A program made the position numbers and the translations under genes. Of a stretch of 36,162 nt of DNA, positions 10,080-19,717 are shown one piece after another (within the stretch, counting starts at the first letter, position 1; each line of letters begins with the position of its first letter). Origin of the DNA: Diphasiastrum complanatum (Eukaryota > Streptophyta > Lycopodiopsida > Lycopodiales > Lycopodiaceae); assembly GCA_029204225.1 (NCBI GenBank), contig MU835803.1:1-36162 (forward strand). Direction: 5' to 3'. The notes under the pieces are model-generated. The model made no database searches and was not told where the DNA came from. It worked only from the letters and a program-made list of their open reading frames with translations.

Positions 10080-11190
10080 AATGCAACCGGCTACCATTGA
10101 TGGGTGTGTCAAAAGGCGTCCCATCTACTTCTCCAGATTCATGACTCCATGATTAAGAGTTTCTTTGATCCGATAAGGACCTTCGCCTGTGAATTTTAAC
10201 TTTCCCTTGATCACCTTGGTTTTATACATCAGGACTAGATCTCTGGAACGAAGATCCTTCTTTTGTAACCTGCGATCGTGCCATGCTTTGCGTCTATCCT
10301 TTTCAGCTGCCAATGCATGCACAACTAGTAAGCGTGTTTCACAGAGCTTATGTAGAGCTTCTTGGCGTAATTGTAGAGATCTGGATTCATCAAGACGTTG
10401 CGTTGTGACAAGCTTGAAGGGACTAAAAACTCTACTAGCATTACGGCATCCTGACCATATACCAGTTGGAATTGCGTTTGGTCAGTCCTTCCCTTGTATG
10501 TTGTCCTGAATGCCCACAGAGCAGCATGCAACTTGTGTTCCCAATCCGATCTGCTAGCTTCGACTGTTTTCGTGAGCACACTATACAGGATCTTATTGGA
10601 TGATTTCGCTTGCCCATTACCGCGAGGATAATAAGGCGTATTGATTCTATGGATCACAAAGAATTCTACCAACAGGACCTTGTTGGTCTCATTGATGAAA
10701 TGACTTCCGCGATCGCTGACTATCTCCACCGGGCATGCAAAGCGTACAATGATATTCATAGAGAAACTTGGCAGTGGTCCTAGAATTATCTACTCTTACC
10801 ACCTTGGCTTCGACCCACTTGGTGAGATAGTCAGTGGCCACGATTATGTATCATGCTTGGGTACTTCTTGCTGCAGGGTGAATCGGACCAATGTAATCCA
10901 ATCCCCACTTTTCAAATGGTTCTTGGGCTAAGACTGGGTGCAGTAGGTCATAATTCAATCTTGTTGGTCTCCTTGCCCTTTGGCACACATCGCACTTCCT
11001 ATGGTAATCCTCTGTATCCTTATGAATCGTTGGCCACCAACATCTTGATTGTAGGATCTTGCGAACTGTAATGTTGGATGCAAAATGGCCTCCACCCATG
11101 CCTTCATGTGAAAGCGAAATGACCTGGGTGGCCTCATGAGGAAGAATACACCACCAAAGAATCCCATCTGGTCCTCTTCGGTACAATTGG
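10080..11190 (-). pseudogene. Gypsy integrase, catalytic Glu lost
   Basis: Right to left: an HHCC zinc-binding domain (two His in HEGMGGGHF, then CDVCQ) in the frame 10851-11186, core start WGLDYIGPIHP with the first catalytic Asp, then after a stop ATDYLTKWVEAK, the second Asp in VSDRGSHF, and YYPRGNGQAKSSNKIL. In functional relatives the last block reads GQAES/T; here the Glu codon is AAA (10604-10606), a Glu to Lys change explained by one G to A substitution. The C-terminal domain (frame 10125-10322) has LVLMYKTKV and GEGPYRI, then a stop, then DGTPFDTPINGSRLH in a shifted frame at about 10080-10125. The protein would join the cDNA to host DNA, but this copy cannot. Confidence 0.87.
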
Positions 11191-11197
11191 CCGACAA

Positions 11198-11790
11198 TCA
11201 GCTGATAAGTCTAGCTTTCAAGATCAATTTCTGCTGATCTGCCTTTGGTAGTGATCTGTCTGGTTGGCCCCGCATTAGATATTCAACTACGTCGGCAGCC
11301 CACTCCAGTACTGTGTCTACGTAAAATAAGGCAGCATCGGCCAGCTCATCGTCGGGTTGGAGTGCAACCTCCTTCCCTTTGATACGCGACACATGATCTG
11401 CCATGTAGTGTTGTTTTCCCTTGCGAACTACTATTCGAAAATCAAACTCTAACAACAGAAGTAGCCATCTAGTGATTCTCCCCGTGTTGCAGGTTTTGTT
11501 AATGAGATAGAGCAAGGGTTGATGGTCCATATAAAAAGCAAAGCGTGTGGCCATTAGGTAGTGTCGAAACTTCTTAACTGCATATATCATTGCCAGTGCT
11601 TCCTACTCTGTGGTTGAATAATTCATTTATGTATCACTGAGCTGTCGGCTTGCAAATCGGATTGGAAAATCCTTTTTCTGTTCTCCTGGTTGGGTTAAGA
11701 CTACTCCAACTGCATACTTCGATGCGTCCGTATGCACATGAAACTCAATGGACCAATTGGGTGGACTTAGGATTGGTGCTGAAACCAATG
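11198..11790 (-). pseudogene. Gypsy RNase H
   Basis: The frame shows FHVHTDASKYAVGVVLTQPG (about 11690-11755, with the DAS catalytic start), IRFASRQLSDT, then two in-frame stops near 11595-11630 and the continuation ALAMIYAVKKFRHYLM, MDHQPLLYLIN and ADHVSRIKGKE. These are the usual blocks of the Ty3-type RNase H joined to RT (normally TDHxAL and ADxLSR). It would remove the RNA strand during cDNA synthesis. The tail of the open frame (RGQPDRSLPK...) leads into the integrase zinc finger. Confidence 0.85.
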
Positions 11791-11799
11791 CATCTTTAA

Positions 11800-12726
11800 G
11801 TTTTTGGAAAGCCTTTAGGGCTTCCTCATTTCAATGTGGATTCGTTGAGAGTTTGTAAATTGATCGTGCTAACTCCGCAAAATCTAAAATGAAAATCCTG
11901 TAATAGTTAGCATGACCCATAAAAATGTAGACCTCGCGGATCGTTCCTGGTGGTGGTAGATCAACAATGATCCTGATTTTCGATAGGTCTGTGGCAATCC
12001 CATGTCTAGACACTATATGGCTGAGAATCAAGCCATGTGTAACCCAAAATTGACATTTTTCTGGATTCAGGGAGATCTGGAATTTGCTGCATTTTTGTAG
12101 CACCTCCAAATTGGATAAGTGTTCTGAGTCTGGTCCATGCACGCACAAATTGTCCAAATTTTTTTTTAGAAATTTCTGCAAAATCTCTTTGAATGTCGCC
12201 TGCATGATTCGCTGGAAAGTGCTTGGGGCATTGCAAAGTTTGAATGGCATCATCTTATAGGCATAGGTTTCCCATTCCGTGGCGAATGCTGGTCTTGGGG
12301 TGCTATCTTCACCTGGTTGTAACCGCTAAAGCCGTCTAAAAAACTCTGAGGCTTCGGCCCTAGCTACTCTGTCAAAGACACCTTCCGTAAAGGGTAAAAG
12401 AAAATGATCCTTTTTTGTGACTGCATTTAGCGCCTTCAGATTCACACATATTTGCATTTTGCCATTCTTCTTGGGTACTATAATTACCGGCAAGTGTAGT
12501 TTGGGTTGCAACAGTAGTATCGACTAACCTTGGGGACTGCTCCATCCACCAAGGGTATGGTGTGTTGGACTATTGTTGGTGGAATGCCCTTCAAATCACT
12601 GTAATTCCAGACGAAACAGTCCATGTACTCCACCAACAATGATCGTAGCCTTTTGAATTGTGCAGGCGTTAACTGCTCTCCCACGTTCACTATCTTTTCT
12701 TCTTCACCTGGCTCGGCAAGGTTCAT
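11800..12726 (-). pseudogene. Gypsy reverse transcriptase, YxDD motif lost
   Basis: Right to left: GEQLTPAQFKRLRSLL and NYSDLKGIPP upstream of the fingers, then PVIIVPKKNGKMQICVNLKAL with the basic fingertip residues (frame 12326-12511), then MPFKLCNAPSTFQRIM, and KKNLDNLCVHG where active relatives have F/YxDDxxV (frame 11831-12253). The second catalytic Asp is now Asn (codon at 12149-12151). The segment between the fingers and MPFKLCNAP has a stretch missing (the block carrying the first catalytic Asp is not seen), and several frames must be joined. The thumb portion GHANYYRIFILDFAELA is readable. The copy is dead. Confidence 0.86.
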
Positions 12727-13560
12727 TGGTTGTGTTCGCGCAGGTCCTTCGAAGACTTGTTTCTCTAGTGCCTGACTTTGATCAGGTTCTGGCTAGGCTT
12801 GCGACATCATAATTACCACGTCGTTCAAGGTATAATTCTTGAAGGTTTCAGGCATCTCATGAACTGGTGCTCGTCGAGATTCCTCCTTCAGCATATTGAT
12901 CTTAGCCCGACTGGTCATCTTTTGATTTTTTGTCATCTGAGATGAGGATGACGTTGTATCCGAGTTCATCCTGATTGACTTCAAGGAATCCAACACCTTC
13001 TTTTGCCTCTTTTCGTCATATCAATGGATCCATCCTTGTTGTCTTTCTTCAGAACTGGTGTGACATTCGCCTCGTGGTTGCGAATATCAATATCCACTGT
13101 AGCTATAGCTTCTTCGGGTAGATCACTCCATCGAATCACCTGGTTATAATGTTGCTTCAACTGGTTCTTCTTGTTTGCAGGTGCCCTTGGTGGATCTATC
13201 ATTGAAACCTTCGCCATAGCAGATTTTTGCGGCGGTTGAGCTGGTACTTTCTTAAATCTATAACGATCTGGGTCCATGTGCTATAGGACCTGCTCATCAA
13301 TCAATTCAATCTCCTTATTATAAGTCAGAGCATGTTGCCAAGGAACTAGATCATCATCCACTGGGTTCTCAATAGGTTCTGCTGACAGCCATGCTACGTT
13401 TATCATATTCACTCCAAATGTAATTGGTGTGTCCATGGTGTAACACTTGGGTGAAGATGTGTTGGGGTCAGGATCTGATTCGTATTGACATGTTTGGCAA
13501 TCAATCATTGCTATTGCATCCATCCATCTCTGAATCGTAGTGACCACCCTTGGCTGGCCT
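12727..13560 (-). pseudogene. Gypsy protease-RT linker region
   Basis: Three consecutive frames (12793-12996, 12981-13277, 13281-13547) have no recognised domain but sit between protease and RT. The rightmost, with IQRWMDAIAMIDC and FGVNMINVAWLSAEP, matches the linker of fragment F2 (NWIEALAIADC, GVNMVELSWLPLEP) and so belongs to the same lineage. The others are hydrophilic (QHYNQVIRWSDLPEEAI; RRAPVHEMPETFKNYTL). Function unknown; the shared linker between F2 and this element is the useful fact. Confidence 0.65.
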
Positions 13561-13569
13561 TGGGCGATC

Positions 13570-14025
13570 TATCGTATGATCTGTCATCAGCCTTGGGTGC
13601 AATAGGTTTCACTGGTTGGATCGACCTTTATAGCCTGCTCTCTATTTTCAAAGGTGAGTTTTCCCATACCCCAGGTGTGTACTACTTGTGCAGTCCTCAA
13701 CCATGGTCTTCCCAGTAAAACACGGTATGTAGTTGGAGATGATTCATCCAACAGGTCCAATTGGTTTTCAGAACCAAGATGTTCCCCTTCACGTAGACTC
13801 TTCTACTACTACTACCTCGTCCTTGAATCTCTTGTGTTTGATTGGCAGGGTGATGTTGTGCTCATCACTTTTCCACGCTGCCCGATGTAGAGGATGTTAC
13901 TAGTCTCTTCGTAGCTCGTACAATATATGGGCTCATGCGCTACTGGCTCCGCGTCCGCTTTGGCCCATCAAACCAGAAGGCTTTTAGCTTGTGGTTCAAT
14001 CTGTAGTAATTCCCTGTGGCGTCAA
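13570..14025 (-). pseudogene. Gypsy protease remnant
   Basis: The C-terminal half of a retropepsin is clear: TYRVLLGRPWLRTAQVVH, WGMGKLTFEN and IKVDPTSET at about 13570-13730. Upstream only EPIYCTSYEETSNILYIGQR is readable, and I could not find the D-S/T/G-G active-site triad. In fragment F2 this triad is DGGSG. The active-site section is therefore deleted or scrambled here. Confidence 0.7.
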
Positions 14026-14757
14026 CTTACACGGCTTGCTAGTAAGCTTGTGAGCCTTTCAGTGCATGGTTCCTCAGGCTCCACCATGTGAAAAGGTGGT
14101 CCATGACGATGCAACCAATTGTCCTGATCAATGCGCAATGGTGAGCCCGTTTGTGGTTCCTGTTCGCCATCAGCAAGAGGTTCCATAGGGTTGTCCCTTT
14201 CTTGTTCTTTTTCCTTCGCTTGTGCTCTCTGTACCCAATGCCGTATCTTCTGGTATTGTCTCCTTTCTTCCCTCACATTCGGATATGGCACTGAAGTTGA
14301 GGGTGAGGGAGCCACTTCCTTTCTCTTCTGTGCTCGTGTAACAGCTAGCATAGAATTGTTGTCTTTCTAGTGGCATCCCTTCTGGGACTATTGCCTGTTG
14401 TATTGCAATGAAGTTCAATGGTGCGCTGGTCCCAGGTCTCAATGGACAATTCTTGTAGTAGTGTCCATAACCGCATTCTTGGCAGAAGGATGTATATTGT
14501 CCCTTGTAAGAACATTTCGCAATTCTGTGTCCTTCGCCACATCCGTAGCAACCGTAATTTCTTCCGCCTTGATGCTGAGTTTGAGCTACATAGGCCGCAA
14601 TATATTCATTCATGGCATGATCCATAAATGGTTCATCCGGTCCATACCATTGTTGCTGCTCAGGTTGAAGTTGTACTGGCATTTCTGGTTCTACTGCTGT
14701 CAAATTTGCGTGGGCCACTTGTTGATTGGCTGGCCCCGGTGGTGTAGGTAGGGCCAT
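14022..14757 (-). pseudogene. Gypsy gag C-terminus with two short zinc knuckles
   Basis: The 195-codon frame 14170-14757 has a Gln-rich start (about 14640-14700) and two knuckles, CYGCGEGHRIAKC (plus-strand positions about 14512-14555) and CQECGYGHYYKNC (about 14443-14491). Both have the spacing CX2CX3HX4C, one residue shorter than the classical CX2CX4HX4C of retroviral nucleocapsids. The protein then enters an acidic/basic linker, and an overlapping frame (14022-14351) carries VTRAQKRK and HWVQRAQAKEKEQ, resembling the linker in F2. Role: binding and packaging of element RNA. Confidence 0.8.
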
Positions 14758-15300
14758 ACGCTATTGATGATTCGATATGCTGTACCTTGGTGTCGCATTT
14801 GGTGCCCCTTGATGATATGGATAAGAAGTCTAATAAGGACTCCTATTCTGTTAAATAATCTGGGAGTTAAATGGGCAAAATTCCGTATCGTGTGATGTTG
14901 CGTTGCACAAATGGCAAAATCTATGTGTCAGTCTCAGATTTTGCTTTAGGACTGGACACTCGTTTGTTGTATGGTATTGTGTGCACACTGAACACCATAC
15001 ATTTTCTCATCGGGGATACTGTAGCTGGGTTTGTTCCGGTTGATTTGGCGTTGCTGCTACAGCTCCTTGTAAGGCTTTCAGTTTTTGATCAAACTATGCC
15101 GTAAGCTGCTCCATCTGTTGTTTGTGTAATTTTGTCATCTGTTCCAGCAACAGTTCTATGGATAGAGCGGAAGCATTTGATGATGATGATGCTATCGAGG
15201 GAGTAGGAGTATGGGTGGATGGATATTCGTCGTCTGATCCCTCATCCTCTTCCCTGATGGCATCCTCCATAGCTCCTTGCAGAGTAGCATACTGCTCCCG

Positions 15301-15700
15301 TCATTTCAGTTCTCTCCTGATGCTCTGTGGTAATCCTGCTAGGAACCACATGATCACCGCATGATCAAGAGTTAGGACTGCACTGCACTCGGATTTTAGA
15401 TGTTTAACCCGTTCAATATAGTCCCTAAACCTTTCTCTTTTTCCCATCTTGACCTTGCTAAGCAGGAGAAATGGGTCTTCTAGGAACTTCCTTGGTTTAA
15501 AACGCATGATGAGAGCCGTTTTAACCACTTCCCAGGTGGATTTCTCTTCCTCTGACATGTTGAAAAACCAATCTTTAGCCACCGAAACATCATCAACTTT
15601 TCTACAGGTGTCCGTTCGCCGTAGATTTCACAAGCTTGCTCATAGATCTGGAGGAAGCGGATGGGATCTAATGATCCGTCGTATTTTGGTATCTCCATCC
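15301..15700 (-). pseudogene. Gypsy gag capsid domain
   Basis: Two overlapping frames together form a Retrotrans_gag domain: MEIPKYDGSLDPIRFLQIYE (frame 15480-15698), a frameshift near 15570-15580, then AKDWFFNMSEEEKSTWEVVK and RFRDYIERVKHL (frame 15301-15582). The W(FFN)L...W..F..F pattern and the D.P..WL...P stretch are typical of plant gypsy capsids. It would assemble the particle around the element RNA. The segment between this and the zinc knuckles (14760-15300) is out of frame and has stops. Confidence 0.82.
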
Positions 15701-15719
15701 AAGGTGCCCTCCGGACTGC

Positions 15720-16064
15720 TCACAAGGGAGTGACAGGCACGGGTTGGCCCATTGGATCCATTGGCACTGGTTCTGGTTCTGCCTCTTGTTGCACAGTTGC
15801 TAATCTGGGAAGATGTGGTGCTTGATTCACTATTCTTCTTGCTACTGATCGTCTAGATCTCAGATTCATCCAATGGTGGAGTCCAAGATAGTTGGATCTT
15901 GCTTGTACAGTGGGATGCACTCTGGATCTTAAGGATCTGGTCAATCTGATTGGCCGGAAGTGAAATTTAGACCTTGTGCGGTGGTTTTTCCTTGATAACT
16001 TTTTATTCCTTGCACTAATTGACCTGAGATTTTGACAGTAGCTATCTGGTGCAGATCTTTCCAC
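15720..16064 (-). pseudogene. Gypsy gag N-terminal basic segment
   Basis: A 114-codon frame rich in Arg/Ser (MERSAPDSYCQNLRSISARN, then RSRRSVARRIVNQAPHLPR) precedes the capsid domain on the same strand and runs into the DPMGQPVPVTPL stretch. It is plausible as the gag N-terminus on position and charge alone; no domain is recognised. Confidence 0.45.
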
Positions 16065-17210
16065 TGATCTAGTCTACAAGGGTTCTCTTGTGCGAGGGTT
16101 GGTTGTGTGAGGGTTCTTTAGCTGTTTTGTAGATAAAAAACCTTGATATCTCTCAGATCCTTGGGAAGTAATTCTCACAAGGATTACAAGAGCTGAATCT
16201 ATCTTAGATCTATCTCTGGAATTCTCTGTAAGAGCTAACTCTCGCAACAAGTAAAAATTTCACTGTAGGCAAGGGTTCAAAACCACTATTTTGGCTTGAT
16301 CTTCACCAATTCTCAGTATCAACTCTTGTAGGCTTCATCATTGATGAAAATTGACATTCTGGATCGATAGGAATGGTCTGCGAGAGTTCTCTTTGGAAGA
16401 ATTTGCTGGAAATTGACATTCTGGATCGATTGGAATGGTATGCGAGAATTCTGTCTGAAAAAATTTGCTGGATCTTCACTTTTTAGTGATTTTTTAACAC
16501 TTAAATTCAATTTTTAGCTCACTACAGTCAAACTACTCTCACAGGCTCTTCTATGTTCTGGTCTCACTGAGATGAAACTTCAAAATTCTCTGCGAGGATT
16601 CTTGCCCACTAGAACTGAAAATTTTAGTATTTGCGAGGGTTCTTTGGTATTTTTCCGTCTTTTTTCCACTGGAAACTCTCGTACAGGCACTTAGACATTG
16701 AAGTAACTCTCACAAGCTTCTCTGTGTCCTGGTCTCACTGAGATGGAACTTCAGAGGGCTCTACGAGAGTTTTGGTTAAGGTTTGTATTTTTTTGAATTT
16801 TTTCAAGGGTTTTTTGAAATTTTTATGATTTTTTTCTGATTTTTGAAATCTGCTTGGAATTAACTCTCGCAGGCTTCTACGTAGGTCTGGGACAATATCC
16901 TGGAACTGCTGCCAGTCGTGTAAGGGTTAACTCTCATTGGTTTTGGGGATATTAAAATCTGATGAGATTTTAGGCTCTTTTTCCCTCCAAAATACAGATT
17001 GGTGTGTTTTTGGGTTTTCACATGTTTTGGTTTGGATGTCAAGCCCTTAGAGGCTGTTCAGGGCCTCCTCTACCCTCTCACACCTCCTCCGCTAGTGCCA
17101 GACACAGAAAAATACAGAAAACTAACTCTAAGCACCCAAAAATCTACCTAAAACTACTCCAAAAAGCAAGAAATAGCTAAAATACAGCTATACTAATTAG
17201 TGGAAACCTA
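16065..17210 (-). other. Gypsy 5' leader with internal repeats
   Basis: This is the untranslated stretch between primer site and gag. It contains a 62-base tandem duplication (about 16347-16470; units begin TTGACATTCTGGATCGAT at 16351 and 16413) and two copies, about 160 bases apart, of a segment containing GGTCTCACTGAGATG (near 16560 and 16730). The words CTCTCGCA and its complement TGCGAGAG recur many times. Such leaders usually hold packaging and dimerisation signals; that role is inferred here. Confidence 0.6.
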
Positions 17211-17228
17211 TCCCTGGCAACAACGCCA
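17211..17228 (-). other. Primer binding site, tRNA-Asp-like
   Basis: On the minus strand the sequence TGGCGTTGTTGCCAGGGA follows the LTR. From knowledge of plant tRNA-Asp(GUC), the complement of its 3' end is TGGCGCCGTTGCCGGGGA. The two agree except at three positions. tRNA-Asp priming is typical of the Tat/Athila-like gypsy groups. The mismatches fit a decayed copy. Confidence 0.75.
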
Positions 17229-18057
17229 TTATAGGGTCGAAGATCTCGCGTAGTATAGCCCTCTTGCCAATCAACAAGGGTTAGATCACTGGATATGTGC
17301 CTAACTATGAATAGATGCTACTTTTAGTTAGTTCTCTACTTTTTTTCTAACTCTACCACCACTAACACTACACACCCCTAACTCTACTCCACTAAACTAA
17401 CCTTCATCTTGATTTTTGGTGACAGAGAAGAGAAGAATAGAAGAGATTGAGAGGAGAAGAAGGAAAGAGAGAGATAGAGAGTGAGAGTGAGAGTGGAGGT
17501 TAGCTCAAATGCTCATTTCACTTGCTAAAGGAAAAACATTAACTATGGAAACCAACAAAGCATGAACTTGAAAGCAAAGAGAAAGCAACAATAGCAATAG
17601 TAAGCATTGAATAGCAAATGAGAATGCTTCTCTTCCAAAAATGGTAGAGTTTCCTCCTCCTCATTAAGCATGGAAAATAGAGTACATGAGGTGCTTTTTT
17701 ATAAATGGGGAAGGCCCTTGCCCCAAAATACTATTGGCTAACATGTACACTCATCCTATCCATTCATCTTGGACCCAACTTGATCCGAAGGTCTTAAAAA
17801 AGTACATTGGATTTTACATGATTCATGTGAGTCTCCATTTGGACCCAACTTTAGAATAGTAAACTTCTAAATTAAAAATGACTTTGGGCCTCAAGTTTTA
17901 TTTGAATTACAAAGGGGCCCAAGTCTATTATTCTATTTACAACTGAACTTGCATGCTCATTAGGCCATGGGCTTATACGCGTAGGATGCAATGCCCTTGC
18001 AACACATTTTATTGGCCGATATTATCTATTTACAATGTGTTGGGAATACCCCCAACA
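17229..18057 (-). repeat. 5' LTR of the gypsy element
   Basis: The outer end on the minus strand is TGTTGGGGGTATTCCCAACA, a classic TG start with a short internal inverted repeat, ending exactly at 18057. The inner end is near the primer site but no clear CA terminus can be fixed, because the second LTR is missing. Inside lie a minus-strand TATA-like element (TTTATAAAAAAG, about 17694-17706) and, after it in the direction of transcription, a long CT-rich tract (plus-strand GA-rich, about 17420-17500) that fits the transcribed leader. Length is about 830 bases. Confidence 0.72.
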
Positions 18058-18456
18058 AAGTACAAATAAGGACCAGACGACAATGTATTAAAATACAAAG
18101 CCAGTCTAGTTGTGAAAGGTTTCTCACAGAAGTATGGTATTGACTATATTGAAACCTTTTCTCCCGTTGTCAAGCACACATCTATTCATTGGTTGTTTGC
18201 ATACGCAACAACCAACAATATGAAGATCCATATTGTAGATGAGAAGATGGCATTTTTGCATGGAGACCTAAAGGAAGAAGTCTACATAGACCAGCCACCA
18301 GGTTTCACCTGTAAGTCATTTGCTAACTATGCCTACAAAATGCATAGATGCATCTACAGACTGAAATTGCCAGACAGTGGTACAAGAAGATGGATCAAAT
18401 TTTTAGGCTTCTAACCTTTAATGATAGATTACAACGTCTATGTAAAGATCGTATAT
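18058..18456 (+). pseudogene. Copia B reverse transcriptase fragment (copy 1)
   Basis: This starts at a KYK codon group right after the gypsy LTR and reads VLKYKASLVVKGFSQKYGI, FSPVVKHTSIHWLFAYA, FLHGDLKEEVYIDQPPGF and later DYNVYVKIV, with stops at 18070 and 18412 and a deletion around 18380. It corresponds to 28395-28790 of copy 2. The YVDD part is missing because the sequence changes at about 18456 into LTR sequence. The piece retains HGDLKEEVY, which is altered to HGHLKVEVY in copy 2. Confidence 0.85.
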
Positions 18457-18464
18457 AGAAACTG

Positions 18465-19717
18465 TAAACAACCGCAACCACAATGCAAACGACTTTAACG
18501 AAAGCCACCGCAGACTACCACTAAGTCTTGCCAATGTTTTCAACGAAGGGAATAAAGGTCGCCGAAGGCAATTGCGAAGCAAAGCATACGATTCTTTACG
18601 AAGCCAAGGCAAACCGAAGGAAACTGCAAATATCCACTTGCAGTCAACTAACGAAGACGAAGTCTATCAAAGGATCCTCACATATGGCCTGCAAACTGTT
18701 TCAATGTTCAAGGCAACGAACCAAAACCCAAAGGAAACCACAAGTCAACACTTGCGGTCCACATACGAAGACCAAGGCAATAGACTGACCGCGAAGCGTA
18801 AGAGTCCAGCCTACAGTCCAATGCGAAGTAAGCCAAAGGCAACCCCCAAGCCGGAGTTTGCGATCGCCTACAAAACAAACACAAAGCAGTCCACAAAGGA
18901 AGCTGACTGAAGGCCACAGTCAACACTTACGGTTCATAATGGTTCTCTCCTCTCGAAGGGATGAACCGGTCGAGCACCGTAGAAGCTCCTGCTGCGGTCT
19001 ATCTATGGTTGTTTACCAAAGGCCTCAGCTCCAAAGAACCCTCACGACCGTAGAGACACCGCGAAGAAACGATTGCTGTCACATGCGACTCACAAACGGC
19101 TGCAAAAGTGGCGCATCTTCACTTCTTGAAGTATTGGCAAGATCAACGAAGTACCAGCATGGAGAACAGACTCCATAGACGATGACGACGCACAACTGGA
19201 AGCCGTTAGAATGCGCTTAGCCAATTTCTTGTAATCAAATGATTAGCATAAACCTCCTTTTCTCTGTTCCTATATAAACAGGATGATCAAGAGAGACGAG
19301 TTGGTTGTTTTTGTTGCATCAGTGTTAGTCATGCAGTAGCAAACACACATTGTCACACAAACATATATAGAATTAGTAGTAGCTAGTTCCTCGTAAGAGA
19401 GAATATCTCTCTTGCGCCAACGCGTTAATCTGGAAAACACACAACGCTTGAAAATGTTGTAAACTTATTTATGAAAATAGAGATGCAACATTCTATCTAT
19501 GGTTTGTAATCTATGAATGACTTTGATGCTTGCTTACAGTAGATATATTTCTGTTGTTATTAAAAATTATGTATTGTTCATAAACCTAAATCAGATATGC
19601 ATTGTCAGTTTGTAGCTTAGAAGAGGATAGATCTTAGTGCGCAGCAGTAGTTGTGGCTAAAGGTTTGACTCTACTAGGCAAAATAGGAATCAAGATTACG
19701 ATTCAGAGGTTCCAACA
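18465..19717 (+). repeat. Copia B LTR (copy 1), 5' end incomplete
   Basis: The segment 18744-19717 aligns by eye along its whole length with 24087-25072, including the promoter (CCTATATAAACAGGA, 19269-19283) and the terminal GGTTCCAACA at 19708-19717. No TGTTGG start is found, so the LTR start is lost or lies in the diverged section 18465-18743. That section is rich in GAAG/CAAGGCAA words and carries related blocks at about 18619, 18733 and 18912 (GGAAACYRCAA..ACACTTGCRGT), probably U3 enhancer-like repeats. What follows 19717 (GTGATGATG...) does not match the primer region of copy 2 and may be flanking DNA. Confidence 0.8.

Larger units (their letters stand above)
10080..18057 (-). mobile_element. 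Ty3/gypsy LTR retrotransposon, one LTR, degraded
   Basis: This is an almost complete minus-strand element read from right to left: 5' LTR (about 17229-18057), tRNA-Asp-like primer site (17211-17228), 1.1 kb leader, gag, two zinc knuckles, linker, protease remnant, RT, RNase H, integrase. The order protease-RT-RNase H-integrase defines Ty3/gypsy. The left end stops just after the integrase C-terminus (block DGTPFDTPINGSRLH, in another frame) at about 10080, with no polypurine tract or 3' LTR. Frameshifts, stops and substituted catalytic residues in RT and integrase show it is inactive. Its right LTR end lies exactly at a copia B RT codon. Confidence 0.85.

Noticed and set aside
18528-18910. 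Two overlapping open frames (86 and 112 codons) rich in Lys, Thr, Ser
   Set aside because: They fall in the U3 of the copia B LTR, where the repeated GAAG/CAAGG words happen to lack stops; no protein features, and copy 2 does not preserve them.
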